Of a stretch of DNA of 64,000 nucleotides, positions 33,984 through 43,770 are shown piece after piece (positions within the stretch are counted from its first letter, which is position 1; every line of letters begins with the position of its first letter). The stretch is from Paenibacillus ihuae (GTDB taxonomy: Bacteria > Bacillota > Bacilli > Paenibacillales > Paenibacillaceae), in contig NZ_LN831204.1 of the NCBI RefSeq assembly GCF_001368795.1, forward strand, positions 14,142 through 78,141, given 5' to 3'. Position numbers and translations under genes: made by a program. Below the pieces are notes generated by a model. It was given only the letters and a program-made list of their open reading frames with translations, searched no databases and was not told where the DNA came from.

Positions 33984-35061
33984 ACCGCTTCTTCTATTAC
34001 TGGCGTTGCTTGTTCTCGGCGGTTGCTCGTTTGTCGATAAAACCAATACCATTGAGGAAATATCGCCGGTTGTATTGCTTTATCTGGATGAAGGGAACGA
34101 CGGATCCGTAAAGCTGTCTACCATCATTCCCCCGCTGAAGAAAGAGAAAAAGAGCGTGATTACCACGTCCTCCAATACGTTAATCGAAGGGAGATACTTA
34201 CGAAACTTGAAGTATTACCGGGAAACGAAAGGGGGGCAGATCCGAATGATTTTCTTCTCCGAAGCCATGGCTAACCGGGGGCTGACGTCTCTGCTCGATA
34301 CGTTACTGCGTGATCCCGAAATTTCCAGCCGCGTGTTTCTCTCTGTTGTGCGTGGCGATATGATCGGATATTTGAACAGGCAGATGCAGAGCGGGCAGGA
34401 GGAAATCGACTTGTATCTGTACAAAATGTTTGCGCACTACGAAAAGCAAGGGCAATTGACGACAAGCAACGTGCATGAATTCCTGGCCAGGGTGTACAAC
34501 CCTTATGCCGATCCGGTTCTTCCCTATTACGCCGTCGCGAACAATGAACTTCGTTATTCCGGGACGGCGCTGTTCCGCGGGGATAAGATGGTCGGGACGG
34601 TTTCGCTGCCCGATGACGTCTTTTTCCAAATGTTGCATGAAAAGAGAGGCGTTCAAAAGACGGTGCCGCTGCCAGCGGCGGATGTCGTGCTCGGCAGTAT
34701 CAAAACCGAGCGGCAAATTCGTTTCACCGATTCGTTCCGGAACGTTCATATTGACGTGATGCTTAAAGGACGGGTGGAAGAAGTCCCCGCTGGACAGAAG
34801 ACGGACAGCCCACGGGAACTGCAGGAGTTCGAGCGTACGCTTGAACGGAGAACCCAGGAAAAGCTGGAGAAAGTCATCGGTCGAACGCAGTCGTTATGTG
34901 TCGACCCGTTCGGCCTGGGCATGCACACGGTAGGATGGAAGGGCCGGCCATTTACCCGTGAGCAGTGGAACCAACGATGGCCGGATATGGACGTGACGAT
35001 CCATGTTTCGTTGAAGTTGGAGCATACCGGGATGCTCGATTCGCATGCGGACCGGCGATGA
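33964..35061 (+). CDS. GerA-type receptor, C subunit (lipoprotein)
   Basis: 365 residues from the ATG at 33964 (GGAGGGTCC upstream). A signal peptide with lipobox LLVLGGC puts the acylated Cys near residue 20. Family stretches include IEGRYLRNLKYYRETKGGQI, YAVANNELRYSGTALFRGDK and a C-terminal DPFGLGMHTVGWKGRPFT. Length and features are normal for GerAC. It completes an intact receptor operon of A-B-C order. Confidence 0.92.
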   Translation: MPAARHKPLLLLLALLVLGGCSFVDKTNTIEEISPVVLLYLDEGNDGSVKLSTIIPPLKKEKKSVITTSSNTLIEGRYLRNLKYYRETKGGQIRMIFFSEAMANRGLTSLLDTLLRDPEISSRVFLSVVRGDMIGYLNRQMQSGQEEIDLYLYKMFAHYEKQGQLTTSNVHEFLARVYNPYADPVLPYYAVANNELRYSGTALFRGDKMVGTVSLPDDVFFQMLHEKRGVQKTVPLPAADVVLGSIKTERQIRFTDSFRNVHIDVMLKGRVEEVPAGQKTDSPRELQEFERTLERRTQEKLEKVIGRTQSLCVDPFGLGMHTVGWKGRPFTREQWNQRWPDMDVTIHVSLKLEHTGMLDSHADRR

Positions 35062-35338
35062 AGACGCAGCTCGCGCGCCCTGTGTCACTCGCCAATGATC
35101 GCGTCTTCATGACATGGAACGTTTGAAGCCGCGTACAAAAGCGCTCACATTCCCCAAACAGCAAGTCCCCTGCGGATTGTGGATTTCGCATGCGCAGCGG
35201 CCAGCCTGTACCTGAGTTTTGATCCGGTCAACATACGATTCCGGCATGATCGGAAGGTGCGCAGCAATCCACAGGAATTCCCCCTTGCAGGATGTGTGAA
35301 AGGAATTGACGTTCGACGCCTCTGGAATCGTAAGGTAG

Positions 35339-35731
35339 CTTCCAAATCTTTACGAATTTTTTTCGCACGAAAAATTTTATGTGTGGCGTCTGGAACCGGA
35401 TCAACTGATCAATTATACCGGCGTTGTGATGCTGCACACCTTTTGCATTTATCCTTTGACTGCTTTTCTCTACCTGACTCGTTTTCCAGAAGTCGAATGG
35501 AAGGCTGCGGTTCACATTGCAAAATGGGTGCTGATCTATATCGGTGTAGAATGGGTTGGATATCGCCTCGGTTATATTACCTACTCCCACGGCTGGAATT
35601 GCTGGTGGTCGCTTTTCTTTGATGTACACATGTTTCTGATGCTTCGCTTTCATCATACAAAGCCGGTTTGGAGCATCCCGATGACGATACTGTCCATCTT
35701 CTTTTACTTGATCCTGTTCGGTTATCTGTAA
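35339..35731 (+). pseudogene. CBO0543-family membrane protein, 5' end degraded
   Basis: After an in-frame TAG at 35336-35338 the frame reads LPNLYEFFSHEKFYVWRLEP and continues to a normal C-terminus with several membrane helices (LIYIGVEWVGYRLGYITYSH, then FFYLILFGYL). The CBO0543 pattern of a conserved WRLEPD-like segment followed by membrane helices is clear, but no start codon precedes it and the upstream ~230 nt are frame-broken. A shorter in-frame GTG at 35381 could still give 116 residues. Its last codons are also found at 44128 in copy 2 of the duplication. Confidence 0.6.
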
Positions 35732-35809
35732 AGAATCCATGCCCCGTGACTGGCATTTTTGCCGAGGACGCATATAATGACGTGATCCAACTTTGAGGAG
35801 TGATGAATC

Positions 35810-36283
35810 ATGTCCGTTGCGGTTCAAACAAGTACAAAGAGTGTACCTCCCTTTTCCATTTGGGGAGTTCATGCATCGGTGGCCGGAAGACCGGTTGTGT
35901 GGGGCAAACTCGTGATGCGTGTTTTGCCGGACCAACGAATTCAAGGCACCATCCAATTTCGCGGAACACCGATTCCGATTGAAGGAAGCTGGAATGAAAG
36001 CACGCATCAGATCGTGTTTCATTCCCCCTACGCCGCCTACTCCGGCCACTTATCCATCTATGACGATGTCCAGATTCAACTTCGGCATCTGGTCCTCACC
36101 GGACGCCTTCAGATGCTCCCCCCTTCGTTACAGGTGGGCGAATATGGAACCTGGGTAGCGACAACAGATATAAGCTTGCCGGGGTATAGCGGCTATGTCC
36201 CACCGCAACCGTCTTTCACTTCGCTGCCGCCGGTCGGCGTATTTGTCACGTCGAATATACTGTATGGAAGCTCGCGGGTATAA
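35810..36283 (+). CDS. Beta-rich protein of unknown function (copy 1)
   Basis: 157 residues; GAGGAGTG upstream. Begins MSVAVQTSTKSVPPFSIWGV; includes VMRVLPDQRIQGTIQFRGTP and FHSPYAAYSGHLSIYDDVQI. The alternating hydrophobic pattern suggests a beta sandwich or barrel, with no signal peptide. A close copy is at 44243. CATATAAT upstream resembles both a sigma-A and a late sporulation -10. No family is recognised; its company suggests a spore protein. Confidence 0.65.
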   Translation: MSVAVQTSTKSVPPFSIWGVHASVAGRPVVWGKLVMRVLPDQRIQGTIQFRGTPIPIEGSWNESTHQIVFHSPYAAYSGHLSIYDDVQIQLRHLVLTGRLQMLPPSLQVGEYGTWVATTDISLPGYSGYVPPQPSFTSLPPVGVFVTSNILYGSSRV

Positions 36284-36445
36284 AGCAGGCACATATCCGT
36301 CATTGTCCCCAAACATGGCCTTGACGGATAAAAAATGATCGGTGCCGGGTTCTGTGCAGGGTATGGAAATGGAATCGCGGGTGCATCGTCTTGTCAACAG
36401 AAGAGCACATGATGGGTATCCAGATAACGGAAAGGGGTGGCATCG

Positions 36446-36997
36446 GTGGACGAAAATCAGATTCATCATGTAATCGAACAAGCCTATCAATTGATTGTCT
36501 AAGCACGCCGCAACATGACTGACATTTGGCGCACTCACGTACTATTTACGCGACAATGGTGGTTGGGAGTAGGTTTATCGATATGCCCCTGGCTATTTTG
36601 GATCGGATTTCGGGATAAGAGAGCTACGGGACAGTTTCTCCTTATCGTGTCGTCGTGGCTGGACCAGCTTGGGATTGCCATGGGACTTTGGCATTATCAC
36701 TGGGAAGTCATACCATTCATGCCCGCTAATTTTCCATGGAATTTTTCACTTCTTCCCGTCACGGTTATGTTCTTACACCAGTACAAGTCTGGCATACATC
36801 CGTTGTTCAAAGCTCTCCTATTTGGGGGATTTTCCGCTTTTGTGGCCGAGCCGGTCTCACAAATGGCCGATTTATACCACCCCGTTCACTGGAAACATAC
36901 ATATTCGTTTCCTATCTATGTGGGGCTATATCTGCTGGCTTCGAGCATCGCCAAGCGGGGCGTTGATTGCACAGATTCATCCTCGGTAGATAAATAA
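36446..36997 (+). pseudogene. CBO0543-family gene (copy 1), stop codon and deletion
   Basis: Compared with the copy at 44779, the frame starts at the same GTG but meets TAA at 36500-36502 where the other copy has GAA. An 18-nt in-frame deletion follows near 36644. The remainder (MTDIWRTHVLFTRQWWLGVG to the end) is intact and could start again at 36515. Four to five membrane helices; function of the family unknown, common near spore genes. Confidence 0.72.
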
Positions 36998-37218
36998 AGG
37001 CCAAAACCATAAGTTTACCGATTCCAAAAATCATGCCCAGATTCATGAGCTGCATATTTACCATGTCATTGTTAAAGACTCAAGTTTGTTAATTGATGAT
37101 CTACCGGACCACTATCGATTCTCGTCATAACGGCTGACAACGAGTTCCTTTTGGAATAAGCATTTTTTTTAAGCATAGAATTTAATGATTCTATACTATA
37201 CCAGGACATGGGTGAAAT

Positions 37219-38262
37219 ATGAAGAAAAATACAAGTATGATAATACAAATCGCCGCAACATATTCGGGAACCGTGGTGGGAGCCGGATTTGCTTCAGGAC
37301 AGTCGATTATGCAGTTTTTCACGGTATACGGAGCCTATGGGGTATTAGGCATTTTATGCAGCACCTTTCTTTTTGTGTGGATCGGCACTAAAATGATGAT
37401 TCTAGCTCACCATATCAAAGCATTTTCATATCAGGAGTTTAATGTTTATCTGTTTGGCAAGATTTTCGGCAAAGTCGCAAATGCCTTGACTTTAATTATT
37501 CTATTTGGGGTAACGGCCGTGATGCTTTCAGGAACCGGTACCATTTTCGAAGAACAACTCCGTCTACCCTATCAACTGGGTATTATCATCAGCATCGTTT
37601 TGTGTTATCTGGTGATGACGAAGGAAATCAGCGGAATTATGTTCGTAAACTCGTTAGTTGTTCCCATGATGCTTTTTTTCACTATTCTCCTTGTCGTAAA
37701 GGTTGTCAGAATAGACAATATTTTTGATATAGTCGGTTGGCAGAACCAACAACTGTACAATTTGAAGTGGTTCGTGAGTCCGTTTGTGTATGCAGGATTG
37801 AATTTTGCTTTTATTCTAGCCGTTATGGTTCCTCTGGGGAGTGAGGTGGATGACGAAAGCGCATTAAAATGGGGAGGGTTTTGGGGAGGCATTGGTCTTG
37901 GTTTTATGCTTCTTGTCAGCCATTTTGCAATGAGCTCAAAGATGCCCGAGATTCTTCAATACGATATTCCGATGGCCGAGATTATTCGAGATTTCGGGCG
38001 GTTTTTTCATGTATTGTTTTTGCTCGTAATCTATGGAGAAATATTCACCACATTGATAGGCAATGTTTTCGGAATTTCTCGTCAAATCCAAAGTCTATAT
38101 AATCTTCCTAAAAGTTGGTTAGTTCTTGGCATATTACTTGCTAGTTTTTTGATTAGTCAAGCCGGTTTCACCTCCTTACTTACTTATCTTTATCCGCTAT
38201 TTGGGTATATGGGTTTGATACTTCTTATTTTTTTAGCAGCTCAACGGATGCCCAGGGACTAA
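37219..38262 (+). CDS. YkvI-family membrane transporter
   Basis: 347 residues with about ten membrane helices. The first helix GTVVGAGFASGQSIMQFFTV is the glycine-rich signature seen in YkvI and related APC-fold carriers. Substrate unknown. It stands alone after the CBO0543 remnant; the 36998-37218 and 38263-38634 stretches hold no gene that I can support. Confidence 0.8.
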   Translation: MKKNTSMIIQIAATYSGTVVGAGFASGQSIMQFFTVYGAYGVLGILCSTFLFVWIGTKMMILAHHIKAFSYQEFNVYLFGKIFGKVANALTLIILFGVTAVMLSGTGTIFEEQLRLPYQLGIIISIVLCYLVMTKEISGIMFVNSLVVPMMLFFTILLVVKVVRIDNIFDIVGWQNQQLYNLKWFVSPFVYAGLNFAFILAVMVPLGSEVDDESALKWGGFWGGIGLGFMLLVSHFAMSSKMPEILQYDIPMAEIIRDFGRFFHVLFLLVIYGEIFTTLIGNVFGISRQIQSLYNLPKSWLVLGILLASFLISQAGFTSLLTYLYPLFGYMGLILLIFLAAQRMPRD

Positions 38263-38634
38263 GTCTCCATATTTTTATAAGTTGATTCGGCACGAAATCC
38301 AACTATTGGGTAATTATGCTACTATCGGAATTAAGGCACAGGGTTCCATCGATCCAACTTCTTATTTCCAAGACTTTTGGCCTGCCGTCTTAATAGCTAA
38401 CATAAATGACCTCCATAAGAATAAAGAATACAGCATAGGGTAGACAGTTGCATGTCATATAGAGTATTTCCAACGACTTCACCTAAAAAATAGCTGAAAT
38501 GAAGTCAAACGGTGTTACTTGACTAAATTGGTTTTTCCCTAACATCTTTGTAATGATGGACAATGGACAATCCTACAAAACCTAGCAAGAACTCAATTGA
38601 GAATTGAAGAAACAACTTTTCATTTCCTCTTTCA

Positions 38635-39326
38635 TCAAATGATTGGTGAAAGCAAGCACGCCGTTTGATCGAGAATCCGCTGCAAATGCGTGCGTTGAGG
38701 CGGGACTTCCATCCGTAAGGGAATGGAGTCCGCAAGATCATGCTCGAATTGTTCCGCCAGTTTTCGTGCTACTTCAGAACTGTACACAACTTCGCACACT
38801 TCATAATTCAGACGGTAGCTTCTTAAATCAAAATTTGAGGAGCCTATCTCGGCAATTTCTCCGTCAATGATCATTAACTTCGCATGCAACACGCCTTTAT
38901 TGTAGAGGTAGATATGAACCCCGGCTTCCAAAAGTTCTCCATAGTAGGTCCGACTTGCAGCTCCAACGATGATCGATACCACGTGGCGGGGAACTAAGCG
39001 CACTCGGACACCGCGAACCAAAGCTGCTTTAATCGCCATAATAATGTCTGCATCTGGCACAAAGTAAGGCGCGATATTCCAATGGGCGTCGAAGACTGCT
39101 TGCAGTTCGTTTGAAGGTTAAACCACTATTCGAATATGGGTGTCGCGTCAAAGCCGACATTCGACTTTAATCCGGTATATTCATCCCCGATATTGATGCC
39201 TCCAGTAAAAGCTTCCTGACCATCGAATACAACAATCTTACAATGATTTCGGCAACTCCAATAGGACAGCGCCCAAGGGAAGCGAATGGGGAAAAAAGAT
39301 CGGCATTCAATTCCAACCTTCATCAT
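38635..39326 (-). pseudogene. Cardiolipin synthase remnant
   Basis: Two minus-strand pieces match the intact enzyme at 45731. One (39126-39326) has the first HKD motif region NHCKIVVFDGQEAFTGGINI; the other (38635-39060) has the second, HAKLMIIDGEIAEIGSSNFD, and the normal C-terminus. The N-terminal membrane part and ~150 central residues are missing and the frames differ. It is a decayed paralogue. Confidence 0.85.
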
Positions 39327-39458
39327 TTGGCGGCCGTAGCCATGGGCGTGCGTTGGGCCGAGGGGGAACTTGGATACTGTCAGCTTTAGCAGTGGCGATG
39401 GGGGCGGCAGTGTTTAGGTTTATCCAAGGTTAGCTGTCTAAACAAAAGAATAGTGGCG

Positions 39459-39503
39459 AAAAGAGATCAAACCCTACTCAACTTGTAGGGTTTGATCTCT
39501 TTT
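39459..39503. terminator. Strong bidirectional terminator
   Basis: A perfect 19-bp stem, AAAAGAGATCAAACCCTAC with its complement (39485-39503), flanked by A and T runs. Confidence 0.9.
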
Positions 39504-39521
39504 CTAATCTGTTCACCGATG

Positions 39522-39567
39522 AAAACAGACAAGCCATGTCCTCAATATTCATGGTTTGTCTGTTTTT
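39522..39567 (-). terminator. Terminator for the minus-strand DUF1657 gene
   Basis: AAAACAGACAA (39522-39532) pairs with TTGTCTGTTTT (39556-39566), with CCATG/CATGG inside. It starts 2 nt beyond the stop codon of the DUF1657 gene. Confidence 0.8.
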
Positions 39568-39568
39568 C

Positions 39569-39775
39569 TTAAAACCCCTTATATTGAGGCTCTTCATTTT
39601 CCAACTGTTGTACGCGGCTTTCTACTTGCTGCACGATTTGTTGTGTTTGTTGGGCCGCATTCGTAAAGAGCGATTTTGCTTCTTGATTTTGTGTTTCCAA
39701 AGCAAATTGTTCCAGACTCGCCTGAGCACTTTTTAAAGATGCTACGCACGTTTTCACTTGAGAAGCAACTGTCAC
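39569..39775 (-). CDS. DUF1657 protein (divergent from spoVA2mob)
   Basis: 68 residues from a GTG with GGAGGTGAC upstream. VASQVKTCVASLKSAQASLE, later LFTNAAQQTQQIV and the end EEPQYKGF match DUF1657, a small helical family encoded with spoVA2mob operons. Usually it is co-directional with DUF421 and spoVAC; here it points away, sharing the intergenic region (39776-39985) with the operon. Paralogue at 45444; remnant at 53948. Confidence 0.9.
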   Translation of the reverse strand: MTVASQVKTCVASLKSAQASLEQFALETQNQEAKSLFTNAAQQTQQIVQQVESRVQQLENEEPQYKGF

Positions 39776-39913
39776 GGAATGTCACCTCCTTTACCTTAGG
39801 ATAGGATAATGTTTCAGGGGTAATAGGAATAGATGCTTACATTCTCCCCATACCGAAATTAATATTTCCGTCTCGCAACAAAAGTATACGTTAGAAAAAA
39901 ATTCAAATGGAAA

Positions 39914-39944
39914 TGCATGAAAATAATGGAATTAGGACATATTA
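39914..39944 (+). promoter_or_regulatory. Candidate sigma-G promoter of the spoVA2mob operon
   Basis: TGCATG (39914-39919) and CATATTA (39938-39944), 18 nt apart, approach the forespore sigma-G/F consensus. It lies 42 nt before the DUF421 start. spoVA operons are known to be forespore-expressed; this match is by eye. Confidence 0.45.
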
Positions 39945-39985
39945 ACTTTTGTCGATTAATGTGATTGGAAAGGAATGGTGATATT

Positions 39986-40846
39986 ATGCCGGATTGGGTA
40001 GAAATCGCTTTGCGAACGTTGTTGGCTATGGGGGTACTTTTTGTCCTAACGAAGATATTGGGGAAACGGCAGGTATCACAGCTGTCATTGTTTGAGTATA
40101 TCACCGGAATCACGATCGGCAGCCTTGCAGCTTACGTTTCGTTGGATCTGGAGACCAATTGGTATTTAGGCTTGGTTGCGATGACGGTTTGGACCGTTGT
40201 TTCTTTAGGGATTGAATTTCTACAGCTGAAAAGCAAAACGGCAAGAGACCTATTCGACGGCAAAGCAACAGTGCTCATTAAGGACGGCAAGATCATGGAG
40301 GATAACCTAAAAAAAGAAAGGATTACCACGGATGAACTTATGGAACAGCTTCGAATAAAGAATGTGTTCAAAGCTGCCGATGTTGAATTCGCCATCATGG
40401 AGTCAAGCGGTGACGTTAGCGTTCTTTTAACCAAGGAAAATCAACCGTTAACGCCTAAACACCTGGGAATAAATGTCGGGCCAGAACAAGAACCTCAATC
40501 GGTCATTATGGATGGAAAAATAATGGACGAACCGCTTGCCACGATAGGTCTAAACAGGAAATGGCTGGATACGGAACTGGAGAAATTAGGTGTTTCGATT
40601 GATAACGTATTTCTTGGACAGGTGGATTCCTATGGCCAGCTATACGTTGATTTATTTGATGATCAGATCAAAGTACCGAAACCCCAGAAAAAAGCCGCGT
40701 TGCTTGCAACATTGAAAAAGTGTGAAGCGGATCTCGAAATGTTTGGCTTATCTACCAAAGAACAAAATACAAAGCAGATGTACGAGCAATGTTCAAAAGC
40801 GTTAGAAAAGATTATTGATGAAGTTAAACCATTGCTGATTCGTTAA
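39986..40846 (+). CDS. YetF-like DUF421 membrane protein of spoVA2mob
   Basis: 286 residues from the ATG at 39986. Three N-terminal membrane helices with GKRQVSQLSLFEYITGITIG, then the cytoplasmic DUF421/YetF domain (VLIKDGKIMEDNLKKERITT, then LMEQLRIKNVFKAADVEFAI). In spoVA2mob elements a DUF421 gene lies directly upstream of spoVAC, as here. Work on Bacillus showed that this gene class contributes to the added spore heat resistance and slow germination. C-terminal ~60 residues resemble a DUF1657-like helical tail (KCEADLEMFGLSTKEQNTKQ), an apparent fusion. Confidence 0.9.
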   Translation: MPDWVEIALRTLLAMGVLFVLTKILGKRQVSQLSLFEYITGITIGSLAAYVSLDLETNWYLGLVAMTVWTVVSLGIEFLQLKSKTARDLFDGKATVLIKDGKIMEDNLKKERITTDELMEQLRIKNVFKAADVEFAIMESSGDVSVLLTKENQPLTPKHLGINVGPEQEPQSVIMDGKIMDEPLATIGLNRKWLDTELEKLGVSIDNVFLGQVDSYGQLYVDLFDDQIKVPKPQKKAALLATLKKCEADLEMFGLSTKEQNTKQMYEQCSKALEKIIDEVKPLLIR

Positions 40847-40890
40847 CAATTCGCTAATTATACGTCAGCTGAAAATCGAGGAGGATGTTC

Positions 40891-41370
40891 ATGGCAAATA
40901 ATATAAAGAAAAATTTAACGCGGGTACAACAGGAATATAAAGAATTGGCGCAAAGCGTCGAACCTCCGAGGCCCATACTCAAAAACTTCATTCGTGCGTT
41001 TATAGCTGGCGGGGCCATTTGTTTGGTTGGACAAGCCATCCAGGAAATGTTTGTGCATTGGGGCGGCTTTGATGAGAAAAAAGCTGGAGACCCTACCGTG
41101 GCGGTTATGATCCTCCTTTCTGTCATTCTGACCAGCATGGGGGTGTACGATAAGTTTGCCCAATGGGCTGGTGCGGGTTCCGCAGTGCCTGTGACGGGAT
41201 TTGCGAATTCGATGGCATCCGCTGCGATTGAACATCAGAGTGAAGGTATGGTGCTCGGTGTTGGCGGTAAAATGTTTAAACTGGCTGGACCGGTTATTGT
41301 ATTTGGTACAGTCGCCGCCTTTGCGGTAGGAATTGTACATTTGCTGATCAAAGGCGGGGGAGGCTCTTAA
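40891..41370 (+). CDS. spoVAC: SpoVAC, mobile-type
   Basis: 159 residues from the ATG at 40891, 5 nt after GAGGAGG; an ATG at 40885 overlaps the ribosome site. Membrane protein with IRAFIAGGAICLVGQAIQEM and GAGSAVPVTGFANSMASAAI, characteristic of SpoVAC, a mechanosensitive part of the dipicolinate channel in the spore inner membrane. It ends 1 nt before spoVAD. Confidence 0.95.
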   Translation: MANNIKKNLTRVQQEYKELAQSVEPPRPILKNFIRAFIAGGAICLVGQAIQEMFVHWGGFDEKKAGDPTVAVMILLSVILTSMGVYDKFAQWAGAGSAVPVTGFANSMASAAIEHQSEGMVLGVGGKMFKLAGPVIVFGTVAAFAVGIVHLLIKGGGGS

Positions 41371-41371
41371 T

Positions 41372-42391
41372 ATGTTAAAGGGACACCAGAGTTGGCTATT
41401 TGAGAACAAGCCGTTCATCCGATCAACAGCAACGGTAGTGGGTCCATTTGAAGGAAGAGGCCCGCTGGCCAAAGATTTTGACATTGTCCATGGAGAATCC
41501 ATGATGGGACAAAAGAGCTGGGAGAAAGCAGAAAAGGTATTGATTGAAGAAGCGGCAAAACTGGCTATTGAAAATGCGGGGTTGACAAAAGAACAAGTAC
41601 AGTTTTACATAGGCGGGGATTTGATGAATCAAATCATTAGCAGCAGTTTTGCCGCGCGAACATTATCGATCCCTTACATCGGTGTGTTTGGTGCTTGCTC
41701 AACCTCGATGGAAAGTCTGGCATTAGCAGCTAACCTTGTAAATTCCGGTTCGGCGAAATTTGTGTTGGCGGGGACATGCAGCCATGATTCCAGTGCGGAG
41801 AAACAGTTCCGATATCCGACCGAGTACGGCTCGCAAAAACCGCCAACCGCCCAATATACGGTAACCGGGGCCGGTGCTGCCATCATATCCACGGAAGGTG
41901 ACGGACCGGTTGTTACTTCTGCCACCATTGGCCGGGTTATCGATATGGGCATTAAAGACCCGTTTAATATGGGCGCAGCGATGGCTCCTGCAGCGGTAGA
42001 CACCATTGAGGCGCATGTTCGGGATTTGGGAATTGAACCGGGTTATTACGATTTGATCGTTACCGGCGATCTTGCGAAAGTCGGATATGAAATCGCCTGT
42101 AAATTGTTTAAGAAACATAACTTTCCCATCGAACAAACCGAATATTCCGATTGCGGGATGATGATTTACGATTATGAAACCCAAATGGTTCAGGCCGGAG
42201 CAAGCGGCTGCGGTTGTTCGGCAGTTGTTACCTATGGACATTTGCTAAATCGGATGCGAAGAGGTGAACTGAAACGAATCCTCGTTGTCGCTACGGGGGC
42301 GCTGCTATCCCCGATTTCATTTCAACAAGGGGAAAGCATTCCTTGTATCGCTCATGCCGTATCCATAGAGGCAGGGAGGGAGATATTATGA
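41372..42391 (+). CDS. spoVAD: SpoVAD, mobile-type
   Basis: 339 residues. Thiolase-like fold: [20 protein letters not shown] near the start, [20 protein letters not shown] around the Cys, and [20 protein letters not shown] near the end. SpoVAD binds dipicolinic acid and guides its uptake into spores. Overlaps spoVAE (ATGA). GGGGGAGG upstream. Confidence 0.97.
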   Translation: MLKGHQSWLFENKPFIRSTATVVGPFEGRGPLAKDFDIVHGESMMGQKSWEKAEKVLIEEAAKLAIENAGLTKEQVQFYIGGDLMNQIISSSFAARTLSIPYIGVFGACSTSMESLALAANLVNSGSAKFVLAGTCSHDSSAEKQFRYPTEYGSQKPPTAQYTVTGAGAAIISTEGDGPVVTSATIGRVIDMGIKDPFNMGAAMAPAAVDTIEAHVRDLGIEPGYYDLIVTGDLAKVGYEIACKLFKKHNFPIEQTEYSDCGMMIYDYETQMVQAGASGCGCSAVVTYGHLLNRMRRGELKRILVVATGALLSPISFQQGESIPCIAHAVSIEAGREIL

Positions 42392-42738
42392 TTTTTCTTT
42401 GGGCTTTTTTGGTGGGCGGTGCAATCTGTGTTTTCGGACAATTTTGTTTTGATATCTTGAAACTTACACCGGCCCACACCATGACCTTGCTTGTTGTACT
42501 GGGCGCGATTGTCGATGGAATTGGATGGTATGACCCGCTGATTGAATTTGCCGGGGCAGGAGCATCGGTCCCGATTACAAGCTTTGGTAACGCGCTTGTC
42601 CATGGTGCGCTTCAAGAACTAGAGAACAATGGCTGGATTGGGATCATCACCGGAATTTTCGAAGTGACCAGTGCCGGAATATCTGCTGCGATTATTTTTT
42701 CGTTTCTCGCTGCATTGTTTGTAAAACCCAAAGGATAA
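42388..42738 (+). CDS. spoVAE: SpoVAEb, mobile-type
   Basis: 116 residues from the ATG inside the spoVAD stop. Small membrane protein: [40 protein letters not shown], and [20 protein letters not shown] near the end. With SpoVAC and SpoVAD it makes the minimal dipicolinate channel. A truncated second copy lies at 54085. A strong hairpin follows. Confidence 0.95.
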   Translation: MIFLWAFLVGGAICVFGQFCFDILKLTPAHTMTLLVVLGAIVDGIGWYDPLIEFAGAGASVPITSFGNALVHGALQELENNGWIGIITGIFEVTSAGISAAIIFSFLAALFVKPKG

Positions 42739-42779
42739 TACGGGGCCCAATCCGAATTTCGTTGGCTAAAATACACTGT

Positions 42780-42816
42780 AACGGTCGGTCAGGGCGATCC
42801 CTAACCGGCCGGTTTT
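42780..42816 (+). terminator. Terminator of the spoVA2mob operon
   Basis: ACGGTCGGTCAGGG pairs with CCCTAACCGGCCGGT (about 42780-42813), with minor mismatches, then TTTT. Confidence 0.8.
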
Positions 42817-42912
42817 GATTATGAGAAACATTTACTTGTTCCAATCTGTACGGAATGTCCCCATCGATAATCTCAAAGGTTACGTTGACCAAGCTATAAA
42901 AGCCATATACTG

Positions 42913-43086
42913 TCAGACGCTATTTATTTCGGTTCCTATATTCTCCATCACTTCTTTGGTTCGCTCCATTAAACTCGGCTCGGTTGGAACATTTTCACTT
43001 GCCTTTCCATCCAAGATTATTGGAGATTTGTTACTTGTCGTTTTGATTCGCTGTTTAAATTGTGATTTAAGTTCGCTTTTTTCCAT
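42913..43086 (-). CDS. Small charged protein, 57 aa
   Basis: On the minus strand an ATG at 43086, 6 nt after AAGGAG, opens MEKSELKSQFKQRIKTTSNK and ends TKEVMENIGTEINSV. Hydrophilic, helical; no family is recognised. The strong ribosome site favours a real gene over the overlapping plus-strand frame, which lacks one. Confidence 0.5.
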   Translation of the reverse strand: MEKSELKSQFKQRIKTTSNKSPIILDGKASENVPTEPSLMERTKEVMENIGTEINSV

Positions 43087-43323
43087 AATTTCTCCTTTTC
43101 ATTCGCCATTTTCAGAATATGCAACTGATATTATTCCGATTTTCATATCCTTTATGCATCATAGGAGTCAGGTCCCCAAAAGGCTGTGTTTCCGCCTGTA
43201 TATAGACAACCAACCCGATAAAATGACCGGAAACCGGGCGGATGCCGTTGTCGCTTCTATGCGCCTGCCATAGACTAATGCTGTAAGTTCAACTTTACCT
43301 AACCCAAGGAGGAATGTTTTCAA

Positions 43324-43527
43324 ATGCAGTTTATCAAACAGGTAATGCCCATGTATACGCATGACCAGGCCGCTTATGTCAGGCAAATGTACGATTGGCA
43401 CATGAAAATGGCTCAGTATCACGAACAATTACGTACCTTTCATCTGGAAAGGGCGAAACAATTTCAAAAGCTCTCCGAAGAAAAAGCGAAAACGTCAGAA
43501 ATATCCAGCGACACCAGCGTCGCTTAA
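43324..43527 (+). CDS. Small His/Met-rich protein (copy 2)
   Basis: 67 residues; MQFIKQVMPMYTHDQAAYVR. It aligns end to end with the protein at 30595 with about a dozen substitutions, many conservative, implying selection on both copies. AAGGAGGAATG upstream, and CATAGACTA about 55 nt upstream fits a sigma-E/K -10 (CATAnnnTA). Confidence 0.65.
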   Translation: MQFIKQVMPMYTHDQAAYVRQMYDWHMKMAQYHEQLRTFHLERAKQFQKLSEEKAKTSEISSDTSVA

Positions 43528-43539
43528 AGGCGAACCGAC

Positions 43540-43770
43540 ATGGAGCGATGTGATGAATTGGCAGCATTCCGAATCAAAATCTGGGACCGCTATGTAACCC
43601 TTCGTTCCCAATATGGAACCCGGATGCCCTTGTCTTTCGACCAGTTCTGGTATGACTTTTTGGCCAGGCACATGCTATCCGACTGTGGCGTAGAGCAAGT
43701 ATATGAGGACTTCTGCAACAACTGGGAGAATCGGTGTGTGAAAAATGTTTGCGATTCGAGCCATCGGTAG
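43540..43770 (+). CDS. Small conserved protein (copy 2)
   Basis: 76 residues; identical to the copy at 30811 for the first ~45 residues, differing after RHML and with a shorter C-terminus. It follows the previous gene by 12 nt as in copy 1. The 43774-44242 gap after it contains the last codons of a CBO0543 gene (44128-44160) and no other gene. Confidence 0.65.
   Translation: MERCDELAAFRIKIWDRYVTLRSQYGTRMPLSFDQFWYDFLARHMLSDCGVEQVYEDFCNNWENRCVKNVCDSSHR

Noticed and set aside
36998-37218. Minus-strand hydrophobic frame starting MVNMQLMNLGMIFGIGKLMV
   Set aside because: No ribosome site, and its end is the reverse of a CBO0543 remnant.
39329-39433. Short plus-strand frame ending TWILSALAVAMGAAVFRFIQ, like the end of a small membrane protein
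   Set aside because: No start codon or upstream part; at most a fragment between decayed genes, too little to name.
42815-43273. 152-codon plus-strand frame
   Set aside because: It covers the reverse of a 57-residue minus-strand gene with a strong ribosome site, and runs into the duplicated upstream region; no ribosome site of its own.
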